Positions 24,095 to 36,760 of a stretch of DNA of 64,000 nucleotides are shown here, one piece after another. Source of the DNA: Canna indica. Its lineage: Eukaryota > Streptophyta > Magnoliopsida > Zingiberales > Cannaceae. A model generated the notes under the pieces. It saw only the letters and a list, made by a program, of their open reading frames with translations, ran no database searches and was not told where the DNA came from. The stretch spans positions 54,673,501 to 54,737,500 of the forward strand of contig CP136898.1 in the NCBI GenBank assembly GCA_034359265.1, in the 5' to 3' direction. The position numbers were made by a program, and so were the translations under genes. How positions within the stretch are numbered: the stretch's first letter is position 1; every line of letters starts with the position of its first letter.

Positions 24095-27000
24095 GTGAAT
24101 GTTCTGGAGTCGCTCGAGACTCAGATTTCTGGTCGTTTCGAGTCGATACCCCGAAGTTCAATCCGTAGGCTTCGTTCAAGATTCTATTCGAAAAATCTTG
24201 CAATTCTTTGCAATAGTCTATAAAAAATAACTCGATTAACAACTTCTCCCATCACAGTGAATGTTCTGGAGTCGCTCGTGACTCAGATTGCTGGGCATTT
24301 CGAGTCGATACCCCGCTGTTCAATCAGTCGGCTTCGTTCAAGATTCTATTCGAAAAATCTTGCAATTCTTTGCATTAGTCTATCAAAAATAACTCGATTA
24401 ACAACTTCTCCCATCACAGTGAATGTTCTGGAGTCGCTCGAGACTCAGATTTCTGGTCGTTTCGAGTCGATACCCCGAAGTTCAATCCGTAGGCTTCGTT
24501 CAAGATTCTATTTGAAAAATCTTGCAATTCTTTGCAATATAGTCTGTAAAAAATAACTCGATTAACAACTTATCCCATCACAGTGAATGTTCTGGAGTCG
24601 CTCGAGACTCAGATTGCTGGGCGTTTCGAGTCGATACCCCGCTGTTCAATCAGTCGGCTTCGTTCAAGATTCTATTCGAAAAATCTTGCAATTCTTTGCA
24701 TTAGTCTGTCAAAAATAACTCGATTAACAACTTCTCCCATCACAGTGAATGTTCTGGAGTCGCTTGAGACACAGATTTCTGGTCGTTTCGAGCCGATACC
24801 CCGAAGTTCAATCCGTAGGCTTCGTTCAAGATTCTATTCGAAAAATCTTGCAATTCATTGCAATATAGTCTGTAAAAAATAACTCGATTAACAACTTCTC
24901 CCATCACAGTGAATGTTCTGGAGTCGCTCGGGACTCAGATTGCTGGGCGATTTGAGTCGATACCCCGCTGTTCAATCAGTCGGCTTCGTTCAAGATTCTA
25001 TTCGAAAAATCTTGCAATTCTTTGCATTAGTTTGTCAAAAATAACTCGATTAACAACTTCTCCCATCACAGTGAATGTTCTGGAGTCGCTCGAGACTCAG
25101 ATTTCTGGTCGTTTCGAGTCGATACCCCGAAGTTCAATCCGTAGGCTTCGTTCAAGATTCTATTCGAAAAATCTTGCAATTCTTTGCAATAGTCTATAAA
25201 AAATAACTCGATTAACAACTTCTCCCATCACAGTGAATGTTCTGGAGTCGCTCGAGACTCAGATTGTTGGGCGTTTCGAGTCGATACCCCGTTGTTCAAT
25301 CAATCGGCTTCGTTCAAGATTCTATTCAAAAAATCTTGCAATTCTTTGCATTAGTCTGTCAAAAATAACTCGATTAACAACTTCTCCCATCACAGTGAAT
25401 GTTCTGGAGTCGCTCGAGACTCAGATTGCTAGGCGATTTGAGTCGATACCCCGCTGTTCAATCAGTCGGCTTCGTTCAAGATTCTATTCAAAAAATCTTG
25501 CAATTCTTTGCATTAGTCTATCAAAAATAACTCGATTAACAACTTCTCCCATCACAGTGAATGTTCTGGAGTCGCTCGTGACTCAGATTGCTGGGCATTT
25601 CGAGTCGATACCCCGCTGTTCAATCAGTCGGCTTCGTTCAAGATTCTATTCAAAAAATCTTGCAATTCTTTGCATTAGTCTATCAAAAATAACTCGATTA
25701 ACAACTTCTCCCATCACAGTGAATGTTCTGGAGTCGCTCGAGACTCAGATTTCTGGTCGTTTCGAGTCGATACCCCGAAGTTCAATCCGTAGGCTTCGTT
25801 CAAGATTCTATTCGAAAAATCTTGCAATTCTTTGCAATAGTCTATAAAAAATAACTCGATTAACAACTTCTCCCATCACAGTGAATGTTCTGGAGTCGCT
25901 CGAGACTCAGATTGTTGGGCGTTTCGAGTCGATACCCCGCTGTTCAATCAGTCGACTTCGTTCAAGATTCTATTCAAAAAATCTTGCAATTCTTTGCATT
26001 AGTCTGTCAAAAATAACTCGATTAACAACTTCTCCCATCACAGTGAATGTTCTGGAGTCGCTCGTGACTCAGATTGCTGGGCATTTCGCGTCGATACCCC
26101 GCTGTTCAATCAGTCGGCTTCGTTCAAGATTCTATTCGAAAAATCCTGCAATTCTTTGCATTAGTCTATCAAAAATAACTCGATTAACAACTTCTCCCAT
26201 CACAGTGAATGTTCTGGAGTCGCTCGAGACTCAGATTTCTGGTCGTTTCGAGTCGATACCCCGAAGTTCAATCCGTAGGCTTCGTTCAAGATTCTATTTG
26301 AAAAATCTTGCAATTCTTTGCAATATAGTCTGTAAAAAATAACTCGATTAACAACTTATCCCATCACAGTGAATGTTCTGGAGTCGCTCGAGACTCAGAA
26401 TGCTGGGCGTTTCGAGTCGATACCCCGGTGTTCAATCAGTCGGTTTCGTTCAAGATTCTATTCGAAAAATCCTGCAATTCTTTGCATTAGTCTATCAAAA
26501 ATAACTCGATTAACAACTTCTCCCATCACAGTGAATGTTCTGGAGTCGCTCGAGACTCAGATTTCTGGTCGTTTCGAGTCGATACCCCGAAGTTCAATCC
26601 GTAGGCTTCGTTCAAGATTCTATTTGAAAAATCTTGCAATTCTTTGCAATATAGTCTGTAAAAAATAACTCGATTAACAACTTATCCCATCACAGTGAAT
26701 GTTCTGGAGTCGCTCGAGACTCAGATTGCTGGGCATTTCGAGTCGATACCCCGCTGTTCAATCAGTCGGCTTCGTTCAAGATTCTATTCGAAAAATCTTG
26801 CAATTCTTTGCATTAGTCTGTCAAAAATAACTCGATTAACAACTTCTCCAATCACAGTGAATGTTCTGGAGTCGCTTGAGACACAGATTTCTGGTCGTTT
26901 CGAGCCGATACCCCGAAGTTCAATCCGTAGGCTTCGTTCAAGATTCTATTCGAAAAATCTTGCAATTCTTTGCAATATAGTCTGTAAAAAATAACACGAT

Positions 27001-28806
27001 TAACAACTTCTCCCATCACAGTGAATGTTCTGGAGTCGCTCGGGACTCAGATTGCTGGGCGATTTGAGTCGATACCCCGCTGTTCAATCAGTCGGCTTCG
27101 TTCAAGATTCTATTCGAAAAATCTTGCAATTCTTTGCATTAGTTTGTCAAAAATAACTCGATTAACAACTTCTCCCATCACAGTGAATGTTCTGGAGTCG
27201 CTCGAGACTCAGATTTCTGGTCGTTTCGAGTCGATACCCCGAAGTTCAATCCGTAGGCTTCGTTCAAGATTCTATTCGAAAAATCTTGCAATTCTTTGCA
27301 ATAGTCTATAAAAAATAACTCGATTAACAACTTCTCCCATCACAGTGAATGTTCTGGAGTCGCTCGTGACTCAGATTGCTGGGCATTTCGAGTCGATACC
27401 CCGCTGTTCAATCAGTCGGCTTCGTTCAAGATTCTATTCGAAAAATCTTGCAATTCTTTGCATTAGTCTATCAAAAATAACTCGATTAACAACTTCTCCC
27501 ATCACAGTGAATGTTCTGGAGTCGCTCGAGACTCAGATTTCTGGTCGTTTCGAGTCGATACCCCGAAGTTCAATCCGTAGGCTTCGTTCAAGATTCTATT
27601 TGAAAAATCTTGCAATTCTTTGCAATATAGTCTGTAAAAAATAACTCGATTAACAACTTATCCCATCACAGTGAATGTTCTGGAGTCGCTCGAGACTCAG
27701 ATTGCTGGGCGTTTCGAGTCGATACCCCGCTGTTCAATCAGTCGGCTTCGTTCAAGATTCTATTCGAAAAATCTTGCAATTCTTTGCATTAGTCTGTCAA
27801 AAATAACTCGATTAACAACTTCTCCCATCACAGTGAATGTTCTGGAGTCGCTTGAGACACAGATTTCTGGTCGTTTCGAGCCGATACCCCGAAGTTCAAT
27901 CCGTAGGCTTCGTTCAAGATTCTATTCGAAAAATCTTGCAATTCATTGCAATATAGTCTGTAAAAAATAACTCGATTAACAACTTCTCCCATCACAGTGA
28001 ATGTTCTGGAGTCGCTCGGGACTCAGATTGCTGGGCGATTTGAGTCGATACCCCGCTGTTCAATCAGTCGGCTTCGTTCAAGATTCTATTCGAAAAATCT
28101 TGCAATTCTTTGCATTAGTTTGTCAAAAATAACTCGATTAACAACTTCTCCCATCACAGTGAATGTTCTGGAGTCGCTCGAGACTCAGATTTCTGGTCGT
28201 TTCGAGTCGATACCCCGAAGTTCAATCCGTAGGCTTCGTTCAAGATTCTATTCGAAAAATCTTGCAATTCTTTGCAATAGTCTATAAAAAATAACTCGAT
28301 TAACAACTTCTCCCATCACAGTGAATGTTCTGGAGTCGCTCGAGACTCAGATTGTTGGGCGTTTCGAGTCGATACCCCGTTGTTCAATCAATCGGCTTCG
28401 TTCAAGATTCTATTCAAAAAATCTTGCAATTCTTTGCATTAGTCTGTCAAAAATAACTCGATTAACAACTTCTCCCATCACAGTGAATGTTCTGGAGTCG
28501 CTCGTGACTCAGATTGCTGGGCATTTCGAGTCGATACCCCGCTGTTCAATCAGTCGGCTTCGTTCAAGATTCTATTCGAAAAATCTTGCAATTCTTTGCA
28601 TTAGTCTATCAAAAATAACTCGATTAACAACTTCTCCCATCACAGTGAATGTTCTGGAGTCGCTCGAGACTCAGATTTCTGGTCGTTTCGAGTCGATACC
28701 CCGAAGTTCAATCCGTAGGCTTCGTTCAAGATTCTATTCGAAAAATCTTGCAATTCTTTGCAATAGTCTATAAAAAATAACTCGATTAACAACTTCTCCC
28801 ATCACA
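22793..28806 (+). repeat. 3,088-bp HOR with a shortened second copy (2,926 bp)
   Basis: Blocks 22793-25880 (19 monomers) and 25881-28806 (18 monomers) share order and private variants: tcggtttcg, aattcattgcaatat (24851 and 27939 regions), taacacgatt and cgttgttcaatcaatcgg. Copy 1 has one extra A monomer at 25395 (gctaggcgatttg), which accounts for the 162-bp length difference. Confidence 0.86.
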
Positions 28807-29130
28807 GTGAATGTTCTGGAGTCGCTCGAGACTCAGATTGTTGGGCGTTTCGAGTCGATACCCCGCTGTTCAATCAGTCGGCTTCGTTCAAGATTCTATT
28901 CAAAAAATCTTGCAATTCTTTGCATTAGTCTGTCAAAAATAACTCGATTAACAACTTCTCCCATCACAGTGAATGTTCTGGAGTCGCTCGTGACTCAGAT
29001 TGCTGGGCATTTCGAGTCGATACCCCGCTGTTCAATCAGTCGGCTTCGTTCAAGATTCTATTCGAAAAATCTTGCAATTCTTTGCATTAGTCTATCAAAA
29101 ATAACTCGATTAACAACTTCTCCCATCACA

Positions 29131-31722
29131 GTGAATGTTCTGGAGTCGCTCGAGACTCAGATTGCTGGGCGTTTCGAGTCGATACCCCGCTGTTCAATTA
29201 GTCAGCTTCGTTCAAGATTCTATTCAAAAAATCTTGCAATTCTTGGCATTAGTCTGTCAAAAATAACTCGATTATCAACTTCTCCCACCACAGTGAATGT
29301 TCTGGAGTCGCTTGAGACACAGATTTCTGGTCGTTTCGAGCCGATACCCCGAAGTTCAATCCGTAGGCTTCGTTCAAGATTCTATTCGAAAAATCTTGCA
29401 ATTCTTTGCAATAGTCTATAAAAAATAACTCGATTAACAACTTCTCCCATCACAGTGAATGTTCTGGAGTCGCTCGAGACTCAGATTGTTGGGCGTTTCG
29501 AGTCGATACCCCGCTGTTCAATCAGTCGGCTTCGTTCAAGATTCTATTCAAAAAATCTTGCAATTCTTTAAATTAGTCTGTCAAAAATAACTCGATTAAC
29601 AACTTCTCCCATCACAGTGAATGTTCTGGAGTCGCTCGTGACTCAGATTGCTGGGCATTTCGAGTCGATACCCCGCTGTTCAATCAGTCGGCTTCGTTCA
29701 AGATTCTATTCAAAAAATCTTGCAATTCTTTAAATTAGTCTGTCAAAAATAACTCGATTAACAACTTCTCCCATCACAGTGAATGTTCTGGAGTCGCTCG
29801 AGACTCAGATTGTTGGGCGTTTCGAGTCGATACCCCGCTGTTCAATCAGTCGGCTTCGTTCAAGATTCTATTCAAAAAATCTTGCAATTCTTTGCATTAG
29901 TCTGTCAAAAATAACTCGATTAACAACTTCTCCCATCACAGTGAATGTTCTGGAGTCGCTCGTGACTCAGATTGCTGGGCATTCCGAGTCGATACCCCGC
30001 TGTTCAATCAGTCGGCTTCGTTCAAGATTCTATTCAAAAAATCTTGCAATTCTTTGCATTAGTCTATAAAAAATAACTCGATTAACAACTTCTCCCATCA
30101 CAGTGAATGTTCTGGAGTCGCTCGTGACTCAGATTGCTGGGCATTTCGAGTCGATACCCCGCTGTTCAATTAGTCGGCTTCGTTCAAGATTCTATTCAAA
30201 AAATCTTGCAATTCTTTGCATTAGTCTGTCAAAAATAACTCGATTAACAACTTCTCCCATCACAGTGAATGTTCTGGAGTCGCTCGTGACTCAGATTGCT
30301 GGGCATTTCGAGTCGATACCCCGCTGTTCAATCAGTCGGCTTCGTTCAAGATTCTATTCGAAAAATCTTGCAATTCTTTACATTAGTCTATCAAAAATAA
30401 CTCGATTAACAACTTCTCCCATCACAGTGAATGTTCTGGAGTCGCTCGAGACTCAGATTGCTGGGCGTTTCGAGTCGATACCCCGCAGTTCAATTAGTCA
30501 GCTTCGTTCAAGATTCTATTCAAAAAATCTTGCAATTCTTGGCATTAGTCTGTCAAAAATAACTCGATTATCAACTTCTCCCACCACAGTGAATGTTCTG
30601 GAGTCGCTTGAGACACAGATTTCTGGTCGTTTCGAGCCGATACCCCGAAGTTCAATCCGTAGGCTTCGTTCAAGATTCTATTCGAAAAATCTTGCAATTC
30701 TTTGCAATAGTCTATAAAAAATAACTCGATTAACAACTTCTCCCATCACAGTGAATGTTCTGGAGTCGCTCGAGACTCAGATTGTTGGGCGTTTCGAGTC
30801 GATACCCCGCTGTTCAATCAGTCGGCTTCGTTCAAGATTCTATTCAAAAAATCTTGCAATTCTTTAAATTAGTCTGTCAAAAATAACTCGATTAACAACT
30901 TCTCCCATCACAGTGAATGTTCTGGAGTCGCTCGTGACTCAGATTGCTGGGCATTTCGAGTCGATACCCCGCTGTTCAATCAGTCGGCTTCGTTCAAGAT
31001 TCTATTCAAAAAATCTTGCAATTCTTTAAATTAGTCTGTCAAAAATAACTCGATTAACAACTTCTCCCATCACAGTGAATGTTCTGGAGTCGCTCGAGAC
31101 TCAGATTGTTGGGCGTTTCGAGTCGATACCCCGCTGTTCAATCAGTCGGCTTCGTTCAAGATTCTATTCAAAAAATCTTGCAATTCTTTGCATTAGTCTG
31201 TCAAAAATAACTCGATTAACAACTTCTCCCATCACAGTGAATGTTCTGGAGTCGCTCGTGACTCAGATTGCTGGGCATTTCGAGTCGATACCCCGCTGTT
31301 CAATCAGTCGGCTTCGTTCAAGATTCTATTCAAAAAATCTTGCAATTCTTTGCATTAGTCTGTCAAAAATAACTCGATTAACAACTTCTCCCATCACAGT
31401 GAATGTTCTGGAGTCGCTCGTGACTAAGATTGCTGGGCATTTCGAGTCGATACCCCGCTGTTCAATCAGTCGGCTTCGTTCAAGATTCTATTCAAAAAAT
31501 CTTGCAATTCTTTGCATTAGTCTGTCAAAAATAACTCGATTAACAACTTCTCCCATCACAGTGAATGTTCTGGAGTCGCTCGTGACTCAGATTGCTGGGC
31601 ATTTCGAGTCGATACCCCGCTGTTCAATCAGTCGGCTTCGTTCAAGATTCTATTCGAAAAATCTTGTAATTCTTTACATTAGTCTATCAAAAATAACTCG
31701 ATTAACAACTTCTCCCATCACA
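29131..31722 (+). repeat. Two tandem copies of a 1,296-bp 8-monomer HOR
   Basis: Blocks 29131-30426 and 30427-31722 each begin with A6 and B2-like units, followed by two A units with the unusual ctttaaattag. In both, the linker cgattatcaac and the words ctttaaattag and ttctttacattag recur 1,296 bp apart. A third copy starts with A6 at 31723. The ctttaaattag variant is not seen elsewhere in the window. Confidence 0.87.
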
Positions 31723-34700
31723 GTGAATGTTCTGGAGTCGCTCGAGATTCAGATTGCTGGGCGTTTCGAGTCGATACCCCGTTGTTCAATTAGTCAGCTT
31801 CGTTCAAGATTCTATTCGAAAAATCTTGCAATTCTTGGCATTAGTCTGTCAAAAATAACTCGATTAACAACTTCTCCCACCACAATGAATGTTCTGGAGT
31901 CGCTTGAGACACAGATTTCTGGTCGTTTCGAGCCGATACCCCGAAGTTCAATCCGTAGGCTTCGTTCAAGATTCTATTTAAAAAATCTTGCAATTCTTTG
32001 CAATATAGTCTATAAAAAATAACTGGATTAACAACTTATCCCATCACAGTGAATGTTCTGGAGTCGCTCGAGACTCAGATTGCTGGGCATTTCGAGTCGA
32101 TACCCCGCTGTTCAATCAGTCGGCTTCGTTCAAGATTCTATTCGAAAAATCTTGCAATTCTTTGCATTAGTCTGTCAAAAATAACTCGATTAACAACTTC
32201 TCCCATCACAGTGAATGTTCTGGAGTCACTTGAGACACAGATTTCTGGTCGTTTCGAGCCGATACCCCGAAGTTCAATCCGTAGGCTTCGTTCAAGATTC
32301 TATTCGAAAAATCTTGCAATTCTTTGCAATATAGTCTGTAAAAAATAACTCGATTAACAACTTCTCCCATCACAGTGAATGTTCTGGAGTCGCTCGGGAC
32401 TCAGATTGCTGGGCGATTTGAGTCGATACCCCGCTGTTCAATCAGTCGGCTTCGTTCAAGATTCTATTCGAAAAATCTTGCAATTCTTTGCATTAGTTTG
32501 TCGAAAATAACTCGATTAACAACTTCTCCCATCACAGTGAATGTTCTGGAGTCGCTCGAGAATCAGATTTCTGGTCGTTTCGAGTCGATACCCCGAAGTT
32601 CAATCCGTAGGCTTCGTTCAAGATTCTATTCGAAAAATCTTGCAATTCTTTGCAATAGTCTATAAAAAATAACTCGATTAACAACTTCTCCCATCACAGT
32701 GAATGTTCTGGAGTCGCTCGAGACTCAGATTGTTGGGCGTTTCGAGTCGATACCCCGTTGTTCAATCAGTCGGCTTCGCTCAAGATTCTATTCAAAAAAT
32801 CTTGCAATTCTTTGCATTAGTCTATCAAAAATAACTCGATTAACAACTTCTCCCATCATAGTGAATGTTCTGGAGTCGCTCGAGACTCAGATTTCTGGTC
32901 GTTTCGAGTCGATACCCCGAAGTTCAATCCGTAGGCTTCGTTCAAGATTCTATTCGAAAAATCTTGCAATTCTTTGCAATAGTCTATAAAAAATAACTCG
33001 ATTAACAACTTCTCCCATCACAGTGAATGTTCTGGAGTCGCTCGAGACTCAGATTGTTGGGCGTTTCGAGTCGATACCCCGCTGTTCAATCAGTCGGCTT
33101 CGTTCAAGATTCTATTCAAAAAATCTTGCAATTCTTTGCATTAGTCTGTCAAAAATAACTCGATTAACAATTTCTCCCATCACAGTGAATGTTCTGGAGT
33201 CGCTCGAGACTCAGATTGCTGGGCGTTTCGAGTCGATACCCCGTTGTTCAATTAGTCAGCTTCGTTCAAGATTCTATTCGAAAAATCTTGCAATTCTTGG
33301 CATTAGTCTGTCAAAAATAACTCGATTAACAACTTCTCCCACCACAGTGAATGTTCTGGAGTCGCTTTAGACACAGATTTCTGGTCGTTTCGAGCCGATA
33401 CCCCGAAGTTCAATCCGTAGGCTTCGTTCAAGATTCTATTTGAAAAATCTTGCAATTCTTTGCAATATAGTCTGTAAAAAATAACTCGATTAACAACTTA
33501 TCCCATCACAGTGAATGTTCTGGAGTCGCTCGAGACTCAGATTGCTGGGCGTTTCGAGTCGATACCCCGCTGTTCAATCAGTCGGCTTCGTTCAAGATTC
33601 TATTCGAAAAATCTTGCAATTCTTTGCATTAGTCTGTCAAAAATAACTCGATTAACAACTTCTCCCATCACAGTGAATGTTCTGGAGTCGCTTGAGACAC
33701 AGATTTCTGGTTGTTTCGAGCCGATACCCCGAAGTTCAATCCGTAGGCTTCGTTCAAGATTCTATTCGAAAAATCTTGCAATTCTTTGCAATATAGTCTG
33801 TAAAAAATAACTCGATTAACAACTTCTCCCATCACAGTGAATGTTTTGGAGTCGCTCGGGACTCAGATTGCTGGGCGATTTGAGTCGATACCCCGCTGTT
33901 CAATCAGTCGGCTTCGTTCAAGATTCTATTCGAAAAATCTTGCAATTCTTTGCATTAGTTTGTCAAAAATAACTCGATTAACAACTTCTCCCATCACAGT
34001 GAATGTTCTGGAGTCGCTCGAGACTCAGATTTCTGGTCGTTTCGAGTCGATACCCCGAAGTTCAATCCGTAGGCTTCGTTCAAGATTCTATTCGAAAAAT
34101 CTTGCAATTCTTTGCAATAGTCTATAAAAAATAACTCGATTAACAACTTCTCCCATCACAGTGAATGTTCTGGAGTCGCTCGAGACTCAGATTGTTGGGC
34201 ATTTCGAGTCGATACCCCGCTGTTCAATCAGTCGGCTTCGTTCAAGATTCTATTCAAAAAATCTTGCAATTCTTTGCATTAGTCTGTCAAAAATAACTCG
34301 ATTAACAACTTCTCCCATCACAGTGAATGTTCTGGAGTCGCTCGTGACTCAGATTGCTGGGCATTTCGAGTCGATACCCCGCTGTTCAATCAGTCGGCTT
34401 CGTTCAAGATTCTATTCAAAAAATCTTGCAATTCTTTGCATTAGTCTATCAAAAATAACTCGATTAACAACTTCTCCCATCACAGTGAATGTTCTGGAGT
34501 CGCTCGAGACTCAGATTTCTGGTCGTTTCGAGTCGATACCCCGAAGTTCAATCCGTAGGCTTCGTTCAAGATTCTATTCGAAAAATCTTGCAATTCTTTG
34601 CAATAGTCTATAAAAAATAACTCGATTAACAACATCTCCCATCACAGTGAATGTTCTGGAGTCGCTCGAGACTCAGATTGTTGGGCGTTTCGAGTCGATA

Positions 34701-35132
34701 CCCCGCTGTTCAATCAGTCGGCTTCGTTCAAGATTCTATTCAAAAAATCTTGCAATTCTTTGCATTAGTCTGTCAAAAATAACTCGATTAACAACTTCTC
34801 CCATCACAGTGAATGTTCTGGAGTCGCTCGTGACTCAGATTGCTGGGCATTTCGAGTCGATACCCCGCTGTTCAATCAGTCGGCTTCGTTCAAGATTATA
34901 TTTAAAAAATCTTGCAATTCTTTGCATTAGTCTATCAAAAATAACTCGATTAACAACTTCTCCCATCACAGTGAATGTTCTGGAGTCGCTCGAGACTCAG
35001 ATTTATGGTCGTTTCGAGTCGATACCCCGAAGTTCAATCCGTAGGCTTCGTTCAAGATTCTATTCGAAAAATCTTGCAATTCTTTGCAATAGTCTATAAA
35101 AAATAACTCTTTTAACAACTTCTCCCATCACA

Positions 35133-36760
35133 GTGAATGTTCTGGAGTCGCTCGAGACTCAGATTGTTGGGCGTTTCGAGTCGATACCCCGCTGTTCAAT
35201 CAGTCGACTTCGTTCAAGATTCTATTCAAAAAATCTTGCAATTCTTTGCATTAGTCTGTCAAAAATAACTCGATTAACAACTTCTCCCATCACAGTGAAT
35301 GTTCTGGAGTCGCTCGTGACTCAGATTGCTGGGCATTTCGAGTCGATACCCCGCTGTTCAATCAGTCGGCTTTGTTCAAGATTCTATTCGAAAAATCTTG
35401 CAATTCTTTGCATTAGTCTATCAAAAATAACTCGATTAACAACTTCTCCCATCACAGTGAATGTTCTGGAGTCGCTCGAGACTCAGATTTCTGGTCGTTT
35501 CGAGTCGATACCCCGAAGTTCAATCCGTAGGCTTCGTTCAAGATTCTATTTGAAAAATCTTGCAATTCTTTGCAATATAGTCTGTAAAAAATAACTCGAT
35601 TAACAACTTATCCCATCACAGTGAATGTTCTGGAGTCGCTCGAGACTCAGATTGCTGGGCGTTTCGAGTCGATACCCCGCTGTTCAATCAGTCGGCTTCG
35701 TTCAAGATTCTATTCGAAAAATCTTGCAATTCTTTGCATTAGTCTGTCAAAAATAACTCGATTAACAACTTCTCTCATCACAGTGAATGTTCTGGAGTCG
35801 CTTGAGACACAGATTTCAGGTCATTTCGAGCCGATACCCCGAAGTTCAATCCGTAGGCTTCGTTCAAGATTCTATTCGAAAAATCTTGCAATTCTTTGCA
35901 ATATAGTCTGTAAAAAATAACTCGATTAACAACTTCTCCCATCACAGTGAATGTTCTGGAGTCGCTCGAGACTCAGATTGTTGGGCGTTTCGAGTCGATA
36001 CCCCGCTGTTCAATCAGTCGACTTCGTTCAAGATTCTATTCAAAAAATCTTGCAATTCTTTGCATTAGTCTGTCAAAAATAACTCGATTAACAACTTCTC
36101 CCATCACAGTGAATGTTCTGGAGTCGCTCGTGACTCAGATTGCTGGGCATTTCGAGTCGATACCCCGCTGTTCAATCAGTCGGCTTCGTTCAAGATTCTA
36201 TTCGAAAAATCTTGCAATTCTTTGCATTAGTCTATCAAAAATAACTCGATTAACAACTTCTCCCATCACAGTGAATGTTCTGGAGTCGCTCGAGACTCAG
36301 ATTTCTGGTCGTTTCGAGTCGATACCCCGAAGTTCAATCCGTAGGCTTCGTTCAAGATTCTATTTGAAAAATCTTGCAATTCTTTGCAATATAGTCTGTA
36401 AAAAATAACTCGATTAACAACTTATCCCATCACAGTGAATGTTCTGGAGTCGCTCGAGACTCAGATTGCTGGGCGTTTCGAGTCGATACCCCGCTGTTCA
36501 ATCAGTCGGCTTCGTTCAAGATTCTATTCGAAAAATCTTGCAATTCTTTGCATTAGTCTGTCAAAAATAACTCGATTAACAACTTCTCTCATCACAGTGA
36601 ATGTTCTGGAGTCGCTTGAGACACAGATTTCAGGTCATTTCGAGCCGATACCCCGAAGTTCAATCCGTAGGCTTCGTTCAAGATTCTATTCGAAAAATCT
36701 TGCAATTCTTTGCAATATAGTCTGTAAAAAATAACTCGATTAACAACTTCTCCCATCACA
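35133..36760 (+). repeat. 814-bp five-monomer tandem duplication nested inside the large HOR
   Basis: Blocks 35133-35946 and 35947-36760 have the order A1-A2-B3-A4-B2 and share tctctcatcac, gatttcaggtcat and agtcgacttcg. The parallel HOR copy at 40167-40980 has the block only once, so this is a duplication private to copy 1 and younger than the HOR duplication. One difference is ggctttgttc in the first block versus ggcttcgttc in the second. Confidence 0.88.

Noticed and set aside
29249..29440. Minus-strand 63-codon frame, repeated at 30545-30736
   Set aside because: It is the reverse complement of ordinary satellite, kept open by the local cgattatcaac variant and the absence of the 2-bp insertion. 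The second copy is the 1,296-bp HOR duplicate.
29941..30102. A2 unit with tctataaaaa taken as another A/B chimera
   Set aside because: Other diagnostic sites up to gcattag are A-type. The tail is explained by one C-to-A change from the common tctatcaaaa, so exchange with B1 is not needed.
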